In this document: one piece after another, positions 1 to 6,500 of the stretch
How the letters are laid out: every line of letters begins with the position of its first letter
How positions within the stretch are numbered: position 1 is the first letter of the stretch
Assembly (NCBI GenBank): GCA_028288645.1
Contig: JAQBNJ010000442.1
Span: 1 to 7,168 of the forward strand
From: Sediminibacterium sp.
Lineage (GTDB): Bacteria > Bacteroidota > Bacteroidia > Chitinophagales > Chitinophagaceae
Direction of reading: 5' to 3'
Length of the DNA stretch: 7,168 bases
Notes under the pieces: generated by a model
Seen by the model: the letters and a program-made list of their open reading frames with translations, nothing else
Told to the model about the DNA's origin: nothing
Databases searched by the model: none
Made by a program: the position numbers and the translations under genes

Positions 1-174
1 AGGAGCCGCAGCTGCTGTAGTAACCGTTGCATTCACCACTGATGTTACCGGTTTTGGTTTGGGCGCCTCTGCTTTTGTTTCTACTTTTTTGACGTTCCTG
101 TTTGTTTGTGCAATACCGGCATACACACTCATCAGCATCGCCAAACAACAGAACAGGTATTTACAATTTCGCAT
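1..174 (-). CDS. Secreted/periplasmic protein of unknown function, N-terminal fragment
   Basis: The minus strand is open from an ATG at 174-172 through 58 codons to the left edge, so the 3' end is missing. The first 23 residues (MRNCKYLFCC, then LAMLMSVYAGIAQ) are a classic signal peptide: basic start, hydrophobic core, and a small-residue/A-Q cleavage junction as in neighbouring genes. After it comes a charged, low-complexity stretch (TNRNVKKVETKAEAPKPKP) that grades into Thr/Val/Ala-rich sequence. This looks like a flexible linker leading to a domain outside the window. There is no lipobox Cys at the cleavage site; the two early Cys lie inside the hydrophobic segment. It begins 23 bases after the stop of the OmpA-like gene on the same strand, so it is probably the next gene of the operon. 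The downstream domain cannot be seen, so no function is assigned. The signal peptide, frame and spacing support a real gene. Confidence 0.72.
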   Translation of the reverse strand, partial: MRNCKYLFCCLAMLMSVYAGIAQTNRNVKKVETKAEAPKPKPVTSVVNATVTTAAAAP

Positions 175-184
175 ATGATATCAT
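175..184. repeat. 10-bp palindrome abutting the start codon of the left-edge gene
   Basis: ATGATATCAT lies immediately upstream of the ATG at 174-172, inside the 23-base gap after the OmpA-like stop. Read on the minus strand it begins with an out-of-frame ATG (184-182) that opens a seven-codon frame ending in TAA at 163-161, overlapping the real start. A 10-bp palindrome is common by chance; the placement is the only reason to record it. Confidence 0.3.
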
Positions 185-197
185 TTAAACTTTCTTT

Positions 198-2294
198 TTA
201 TTGATGGAAGTTTGCTTTGATGGCAACCCGCCTGTTCATAGCCCTTCCTTCTTCTGTATCGTTATCACCGATCGGTCTTGTTAAACCAAATCCTTCTGAT
301 GTGAACCTGTTCGGTGCAAATCCTTTCTTAATGAAATATTCACGTACCGATTTAGCCCGTCTCTTCGAGAGATCGAGGTTGTATGGTGCCGGCGCCCTGC
401 TATCCGTATGCCCTTCAATGTATAATGTAAGCTTAGGATATTTAGCAAGATACCTGCACACTTCATCCAATGGTTTGATAGAAGCAGGCGACAGTTCTGC
501 ACTGGCGGTTTTAAAGAATACCATTTTAGCTAACGCATCGATCTCTGCCTGTAGATCAGGAACAACAGGCGGCTTGGCTTTTTCAACAGGCACAGGTGGT
601 GCAACAACCGGTATCGGCGTTAACAATAGTGGCTGCAATGCAAGAATCTTTTCAGTGCCTGTATGGGGTATATGAAGAGAATCGTCTGTGTACTGTATGC
701 GTGAACCCAATAACGAATAGCCACGGCCGGGACGAACAGGGAAATGGAAATTCCCGGTAATATCGGTTATGGCCGAATCGATGATCGTTTTTGTTTCATC
801 ATCGCGCAGCAGTACTTTGGCGAGATCTAACCTGCGGCGTGTTGGCTTGCTCAGAACAGTACCTTCTATCTGCACAATGAAAGGTTCATTTTCAAAAACA
901 TAAATATCATCTGTGCCCAGGCGGTTACTGCTGAAGAACCCTTTTGCTTTATTACTATTGAAAATGATGCAAAAATCATCAAAGCTTGAATTCACGGGGT
1001 AGCCCATATTCGCAGGTGTTTGCCAAACCCCGCGTTTCATGTAGCTTTTGTAAATATCCAATCCACCCAATCCCGCAAATCCGTCGGAGCTGAAATATAA
1101 AGTATCGCCATGCATGGTTGGAAACAGTTCGTTCCCTGCTGTGTTGATCTTATTATCAAGCGCGAAAATTTCTTTACTATCGGTACCATCTGCCAGGCTC
1201 ACATAATAAATATCACTGCCACCCATACCATCAGGTTTGTTGCTGCAGAAATAAAGTTTGGTTTCGTCGTTGCTGAGTGCCGGGTGATAAAAATCATATG
1301 CAGGATTTACAAAAGGCATTATTTTAATATTGCCCCATGTTCCTTTTTCCAATTCAGCCTCGCAGATCTCGAGGTTGTACCTGCCATTGTTCGGGCTCAG
1401 GTTATTTCGTGTGAAATAAACTTTGTTTCCTGCCTTGTTAAAACAAAGCGGGCCGTAATTGTATTTTGTATTCAGTTCATCGCTGAATTTAGCCAGTTTG
1501 TGTAAGGTACCGTTATAGTTACTGCGTGAACCGGTTAAAACAATGATATCGTTATCATTACTTGTCTGCGCCGTATAATCATCATTTGCTTTAATAGCAT
1601 TAACATTATGTACCCTGGAAGAGTAACCCGGAACGGTATCGGTTGTGTAGAGATCCAGGGTATCTTTTACCCAATAAATATTGGCGAAAGGAAGCCCGTC
1701 CCATCCAAATTCTCTTTCTGTTTTTATCTTGGAATAGCGGTTCGATACGAACACCATGCCGCGTTGAAAATACTGTGGACTGAAATCCTGCTGTTTGGTA
1801 TTCAGGTTCAAAAGGTGAACAGAATAATCCAGTGAATCACGTAGGAAAGGTTGTGTATTGGAAAAACCCTTTTGTCGCTCCGACAAAAGCCTGTTTGTTT
1901 TTGCAACAGGTTCCGCTGTTAATGTTTGATAGATGGCTGCCGCTTCCGGATATTTTTTATGATTGGCTGATAATTCCGCAATATGCTGTCTTGATGAAAA
2001 TATTGAACCGTATTTACTTTCATACAATTGATAGTAAGCCAATGCAGAATCGTAGTTCTTTACATACCAGTATGATTCAGCAATATGCAGGCTGGCCATT
2101 GAATCGTTCTTGCTGGGATGTTGCAGGCTGGTTTTGTAAAAAGGTATGGCATACATGTAACGCTGGTCATTGAATTCTTTTTCACCGTTACGGAAATATA
2201 CTTCGGCCCGTCTCGACCTGCTGCCTGATTGCGCAAAGCTGACCGCCTGGAAGCCTGAAAGAAAAATAATACTATATAAAATAATTTTTTTCAT
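198..2294 (-). CDS. PorE-like OmpA-family protein (TPR, WD40-like propeller, regulatory-like domain, OmpA C-terminal domain)
   Basis: This is a complete 698-residue exported protein. Residues 1-21 are a signal peptide ending in SFAQ. Residues about 30-130 are TPR-like helices with repeated aromatic/Ala patterns such as YMYAIPFYKTSL and YDSALAYYQLY. Residues about 172-467 form a PD40/WD40-like propeller with blade motifs LYFCSNKPDGMGGSDIYY, LYFSSDGFAGLGGLDIYKS and GFFSSNRLGTDDIYVFE. Residues about 472-555 resemble a carboxypeptidase-regulatory-like beta domain. A Pro-rich linker (558-580) leads to an OmpA/Pal peptidoglycan-binding domain (590-698). In it, the GHTD aspartate (D631) and the arginine before Ala in SKRRAKSV (R646) match the residues that bind diaminopimelate in this family. 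The order TPR-propeller-CRD-OmpA is that of PorE, a T9SS component. By inference it links the outer-membrane assembly to the cell wall. Unlike PorE, no lipobox Cys is present, so it should be a soluble periplasmic protein. It follows the sprF-like gene by 15 bases. Many paralogues share this architecture, so core PorE identity is not claimed. Confidence 0.9.
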   Translation of the reverse strand: MKKIILYSIIFLSGFQAVSFAQSGSRSRRAEVYFRNGEKEFNDQRYMYAIPFYKTSLQHPSKNDSMASLHIAESYWYVKNYDSALAYYQLYESKYGSIFSSRQHIAELSANHKKYPEAAAIYQTLTAEPVAKTNRLLSERQKGFSNTQPFLRDSLDYSVHLLNLNTKQQDFSPQYFQRGMVFVSNRYSKIKTEREFGWDGLPFANIYWVKDTLDLYTTDTVPGYSSRVHNVNAIKANDDYTAQTSNDNDIIVLTGSRSNYNGTLHKLAKFSDELNTKYNYGPLCFNKAGNKVYFTRNNLSPNNGRYNLEICEAELEKGTWGNIKIMPFVNPAYDFYHPALSNDETKLYFCSNKPDGMGGSDIYYVSLADGTDSKEIFALDNKINTAGNELFPTMHGDTLYFSSDGFAGLGGLDIYKSYMKRGVWQTPANMGYPVNSSFDDFCIIFNSNKAKGFFSSNRLGTDDIYVFENEPFIVQIEGTVLSKPTRRRLDLAKVLLRDDETKTIIDSAITDITGNFHFPVRPGRGYSLLGSRIQYTDDSLHIPHTGTEKILALQPLLLTPIPVVAPPVPVEKAKPPVVPDLQAEIDALAKMVFFKTASAELSPASIKPLDEVCRYLAKYPKLTLYIEGHTDSRAPAPYNLDLSKRRAKSVREYFIKKGFAPNRFTSEGFGLTRPIGDNDTEEGRAMNRRVAIKANFHQ
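1869..1889. repeat. Perfect 9-bp inverted repeat with 3-nt loop inside the OmpA-like gene
   Basis: On the plus strand CTTTTGTCG is followed by the loop CTC and then CGACAAAAG, a perfect 9+3+9 hairpin. On the transcribed (minus-sense) RNA it is followed after two G residues by five U residues, which superficially resembles an intrinsic terminator. It encodes LLSERQK, in the linker between the TPR region and the propeller (about residues 136-142). It lies well inside an intact reading frame, so termination there would truncate the message. Its role, if any, is unknown. Confidence 0.6.
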
Positions 2295-2304
2295 TACGCG
2301 TAAT
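2293..2304. repeat. 12-bp perfect palindrome overlapping the start codon of the OmpA-like gene
   Basis: ATTACGCGTAAT is self-complementary and fills most of the 15-base gap between the sprF-like stop and the OmpA-like start. It covers the first two bases of that ATG. No Shine-Dalgarno sequence is visible in the gap, which is usual in Bacteroidota. A 12-bp palindrome is expected once or twice by chance in 7 kb, so only the placement is notable. Confidence 0.45.
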
Positions 2305-2309
2305 TATGA

Positions 2310-3248
2310 TCAGAAGTACCTTGGTGATGCAACTTTTCCATTAGTGGTCCCGAATTCCATCCGCAACATCAATTCATGGGTACCGGTGTTAAGATTTCCC
2401 AGGCCGTTGAATGTTTTATCATATGCATATCCTAACCTTAACTGCCTGCTTAATTGTAATTCGGCCATACCAACGTAAGCATCGCCTGTTCTGTAGGAGA
2501 ACCCGAAAGCGATCGCATTCTGGATCCAGAGATTGGCATTCAGATCGTACTCTATCGGTGCACCGCTAACGGCTTTTACCATTACAGAGGGTTTCAGCAC
2601 CAGGTCGCGGTTAAGGTTCACAACAAAACCGGAAGTGGCATACAGGTGCAGGTCGCGCCCTGTAACTCCTGTAACCTGGGCCACGCCATCGTAATCGATC
2701 TTTGTTTTTAGCAAGGCCGGTGTTGATATGCCGAAATAGAATTTATCTGAGTTATAATAAATACCTGCTGCTGCTGCGGGAAGGATACCGCTTATGTTTT
2801 TACTGAATGCAGGATCAGTCGGCGTAAAGAGTACCGATTCCGTAAAGTTAGCGCGGTAATTCAGCAGGCCGGCCTGGAGGCCAAGGCTGAGCGTTCCTGA
2901 TTCGGTTAACTGGATCCGGAATGCATAAGATGCATTGAAACCGGACGTGCGTTCGATACCTAATTTATCATCATATAATTGAAATCCTATCCCGATCTTT
3001 TTTTCTTTGATGGGCATATCAAAACCCAGGGAAGCGGTCTTAGGTGCGCCGTCTATTCCTTCCCATTGGTTCCTGTATAAAGCCGTCATCGTTCCCACCC
3101 CCCTGCTGCCCGCATAGGCGGGGTTGATGTTCATCATATTGAACATGTATTGGGAGTACATAGGATGCTGCTGTGCCTTTGCGGATACAGAAACAGTTAA
3201 TATAAAAACCACCAGCCCCCATCTGACTTTCATCAACAATACACGCAT
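2310..3248 (-). CDS. PorP/SprF-family type IX secretion outer-membrane protein
   Basis: This is a complete 312-residue protein of the PorP/SprF family. The family consists of outer-membrane beta-barrel proteins associated with the T9SS and with export or anchoring of type B-sorted adhesins. A signal peptide (about residues 1-26, ending SAKAQ) precedes the family hallmark QQHPMYSQYMFNMMNINPAY, continuing AGSRG. The rest shows alternating beta-strand character with repeated aromatic-Gly patterns (IGIGFQLYDDKLG, FYFGISTPALL, AFGFSYR). The C-terminus has the expected RLGYAYD, THELMLRMEFG and terminal SPRYF. The length is normal for the family. Two starts are possible: ATG at 3248 and an in-frame ATG at 3233 (MKVRWGLVVF). 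Both give usable signal peptides; 3248 is kept because an A-rich leader sits 7 bases upstream. It lies 55 bases after the adhesin stop. By analogy with SprB/SprF, it probably serves the adhesin immediately upstream. It is one of a multi-paralogue family, so I do not name it sprF or porP. Confidence 0.93.
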   Translation of the reverse strand: MRVLLMKVRWGLVVFILTVSVSAKAQQHPMYSQYMFNMMNINPAYAGSRGVGTMTALYRNQWEGIDGAPKTASLGFDMPIKEKKIGIGFQLYDDKLGIERTSGFNASYAFRIQLTESGTLSLGLQAGLLNYRANFTESVLFTPTDPAFSKNISGILPAAAAGIYYNSDKFYFGISTPALLKTKIDYDGVAQVTGVTGRDLHLYATSGFVVNLNRDLVLKPSVMVKAVSGAPIEYDLNANLWIQNAIAFGFSYRTGDAYVGMAELQLSRQLRLGYAYDKTFNGLGNLNTGTHELMLRMEFGTTNGKVASPRYF

Positions 3249-3267
3249 GTGATTACTTTTCTTTTTT
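3249..3267 (-). promoter_or_regulatory. A-rich leader in front of the sprF-like gene
   Basis: Read on the minus strand, 3267-3256 is AAAAAAGAAAAG, followed by 7 bases to the ATG at 3248. No GGAGG-type site is present. A-rich tracts just before the start are typical of Bacteroidota genes that lack a Shine-Dalgarno sequence, so this supports the upstream of the two candidate starts. It is the only recognisable element in the 55-base gap between adhesin and sprF-like gene. Confidence 0.35.
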
Positions 3268-3303
3268 CAAACTATAGTAAAACCCTTCTGCATTTATCCG
3301 CCA

Positions 3304-3594
3304 TTATCGTTTTAAAGTAACGACCCCTGCGAACTTCCTGACAGAACCGGTTGTTTTATCCGTTGCCAATACTACATAATAATACGTACCATCCGGCAAA
3401 TCTTCACCCATTACCCTGTTTGCCTGGTTACCTTTTCCTGCACAATCTTTTTTATAATCAGACGATTTATACACCATGTTAATCCACCTGTTATATATCT
3501 CAAGATTGATCACTGTATTATATGGCCTGATAATTACAAACTGATCATTAATACCATCACGGTTCGGTGAATAACCTGACGGGATAAAGATATC
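3304..3594 (-). other. Gliding motility-associated C-terminal domain (T9SS type B sorting signal)
   Basis: The last 97 residues of the adhesin match the CHU_C/type B sorting domain. They start DIFIPSGYSPNRDGINDQF, continue INLEIYNRW and LPDGTYYYVV, and end in VTLKR. In characterised type B cargo this domain directs T9SS export, typically with help from a PorP/SprF-family protein, and one is encoded just downstream here. Two family signature positions deviate: the Gly normally after NRW is Ile (3481-3483), and the Trp normally in the DWxGKGN region is Cys (3442-3444, in KKDCAGKGN). Confidence 0.92.
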
Positions 3595-6500
3595 AACAGG
3601 CGGTATCACAAATTTTGTCGGGAGCCTTACGGCCGGGTTTGAATTATAAACCGGGTCATTCGATACAACAGCTACCGTACCAAACGGTGATCTTCCTGTG
3701 AGGTTAACCACGTTGTTCAAGGTTCCGGCAAATCCGTTCGGGAACACTTTGATAGTGATCTGAACTGAATCTGTTTTAGATCCTGCCAGTTTACTTACAT
3801 CATTCAACAGGTCGATCTGCGCTTTACCGTCATAGAAAGTATTCGGTATCAATGCGCCGCTGGCTTTGATATCTGTTACCGTAAAGGTTGAGAATGCAGG
3901 GAACACTTTCGACAGGTCGTCTTTCAGTCTCACGCTATCCAGTAATTCTGTTCTCAGGTTAGAGGCAAGGATATTAAAGGACAACAGGAAGCTTCCATCA
4001 GCCTGCAGAGCAGGTGCTTTAGACAGGATCTTCTGCACATCCGCCACTTTATAAGGATCAAGCGCTGTGATCGCGTAGGCTGTTGCTACTGCCGTACATC
4101 CATTCGCATCTGTGATCGTTAATCCGTAACTACCCGCATCCTGTACAAGAATAATCCTGGTTATTGCGCCGGTTGTCCATGCGTAAGACACAGCGATCGG
4201 AGAAGTAAGGGTGATATTACCTTTTCCAACTACCATAGTTCCCGTACCTGTGATCACCGGTGTTGGCGGTGCAGGATAGATCTGCAGCAATACAGCGTTA
4301 CTGTATTTTACCTGGCTGCCAGAGATAGTTGCTCTTCGGTAATAAGTACTCTTCGTTACAAGACCGGTTGTATAAGAAGAAGATTCTGCACCGATAATGT
4401 CGAAGAACGTGGTATTATCAACAGAGCTTTGCCATTGGTAACGGTAAGCATCAAATCCACCGGTTGGTGTGCTTGTCTGACTCATCGTCACTCCTGTAGC
4501 GCTCACACAGGAACCTGCAGGAGTACTTATATTACCCGCTACCAACGGAGGCACCGCAAGGTTGATCACGATCGTTGTAATGACACGCTCACTGGGAATA
4601 TTATTTCCATCAGGATCAGGTTCGCTTCCATCAGTAGAAAGATCTGACGCTGTTGAACTTAGGTCCTCGCTGTAACCCGTTGCGATCGCCTGTAACCTGT
4701 AGATAGAGCTTAACTGGTTAGGCGTGATGTTGATGGTATAAGATAATGTTGACTCCTTTTTAAATCCAAGAACGCTGTTGAGCGGAAGCAACATATTTGT
4801 ATCCGATTTAGCATCGAATCCAGGATTTGGTATCAGGTTACCGGTTGATGTTACGGGGCTCACTACATTAAAGGTTGATGGCAGGCCGATCGATTTCAAC
4901 AGGTCCTGAGACAGTTGTACTGTTGTCAGGTTCAGGTTTCCGTAGTTTTTCACCTTATAGGTAAGTGTTACGTTATATGTTCCATTACCCTGTAATGCAG
5001 GTGTACTTGCTGAAAGTGATGCACCGATCACCGCACTTGGGAACAGGTTGATGACAGTAGGCAACGGATCACCTGTTTTGGTTATTTCCGGGTGCTGGTT
5101 TACATCGTTGTTGTCGTTCGATAAACTGGTTGTTAACGCTGTAGCGCCTTCGGTAGTTCCTGTACCCAATGCCACAGCCTGCATTATAAACGGTTCTGTA
5201 TAACCGTTTGGTTTTACATGCAGCCATAAGATGATGGTAGCGTCTTCGTTCACCGGTAGTGCCGATTTCACGCCAAACATATAAACGCTGTGACCATCAT
5301 TTACCAACTCAAGCCCGTCCATTTCTTCTTCCTCTCCGGTACTTGCATTGTTCCATCTTTCTATATTGGTACTTCCATCAGGTGCAGCTACATCAGCCAT
5401 ACCCATTTCATTTACCTGGGTTGAATTGTTATTCAGGGTATGCCTGCCTTTATTCAATCTTGCAAAAAGGTCCAGGCTATTTACGCCATCATAATTAAGA
5501 TTGGGTACAACTGTTCTGCCGGTACATCTTACACTATCGAGAACATATGTTACAGGGGAAGGGAACACCGTTTTGAGGTTCAGCAATGCCTGCGAATTAG
5601 TCAGGTCCATATCGCCGATATTTTTGGTATGCACCACGATGCGTGTTGCCCAGGTGCTATCCAGTTCTTTTTTCGGTATGTCTGCTTTTAGTGTAATGAT
5701 CACTTTAGGCCCCACTACTATTGTGGTAGTGGTATCGCGATTAAAATTATTATCGCGCCGTTCGCCATTTGCATCTATCACCGATACCAATGTATATAAA
5801 GTGGTAGAAGGTATCAGTTTCACGCTATAAGCAGTTCCGCTGGTAACATTGGTCAATGTATCATTTTTATCAACAGCGCTTTTTGCTGAATGATAGATCA
5901 CGGTGAAAGGAGCCCTTCCTGCTGTGGCAGTGAATGTGATCTTAGGTATTTCGAAATCAAGGATCGGGCCATTGCTCTTGATACCACCCTGCGGACCTGT
6001 AAAGGTTACTTTGCCTTTTTTAAGAACAGGTACCCCGCCTACAGTTCCACATACCTGGATATCATTTGCAGATGCGGTAAACTGTGTAGTGTACGTTCCA
6101 TCGTTATTATCAACTACTGTTGTGAATGTGCCAGGGTTACCGTCACACGTATAAACTGTTGCTACGCCACCACTGCAATTGATCCTGTTGCCATTCACAT
6201 CATATAAAGCAATCGTGATCGTAATAGGGCTGTTATTATTTCCGGAAGCCGTTACAGGTATCCCTGAAATGGTAACATTGGTATAATCAATTACTGATGG
6301 CTGATAACTAACCGTATTGCCCTGGCAGGTACCATTGAATGCAGTAACACTTATGATGCCACCGGTATTATTTGCCGTTGCATTAATTGAATTGGTGGTG
6401 GAGTTACCTGTCCAGCCATTCGGCAAGGTCCATACATAGCGGGTAGCATTGGCAACTGCTGGCACAGAGAAAGTTTTCGTGCTGTCTTTTGGCATAGCAC

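Noticed and set aside
217..675. 152-codon open frame on the plus strand
   Set aside because: It lies wholly opposite the OmpA and CRD coding region of the minus-strand gene, which has clear domain matches. Its own product shows no recognisable domain or signal, so it is an antisense shadow.
1110..2478. Several plus-strand open frames of 75-131 codons, one running across the OmpA-like/SprF-like junction
   Set aside because: All are antisense to well-supported genes, have atypical Cys/Ile/Phe-rich composition, and show no family motif.
2519..2530. 12-bp palindrome TCTGGATCCAGA inside the SprF-like gene
   Set aside because: One or two perfect 12-bp palindromes are expected by chance in 7 kb. 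It encodes ordinary residues of the barrel and has no special placement.
3268..3276. TATAGTTTG on the minus strand as a Bacteroidota -7 promoter element (TAnnTTTG) for the sprF-like gene
   Set aside because: The spacing inside the element is off by one base and no TTG/TTTG -33 element is visible at the right distance upstream, so a separate promoter is not supported.
3249..3303. Rho-independent terminator between the adhesin and the sprF-like gene
   Set aside because: No stable inverted repeat is visible in the 55 bases, so read-through from the adhesin is the simpler view.
5259..6207. Cluster of overlapping plus-strand open frames of 79-109 codons
   Set aside because: They overlap each other in different frames and lie opposite adhesin modules. 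They arise from the Thr/Gly/Val-rich codon use of the minus strand.
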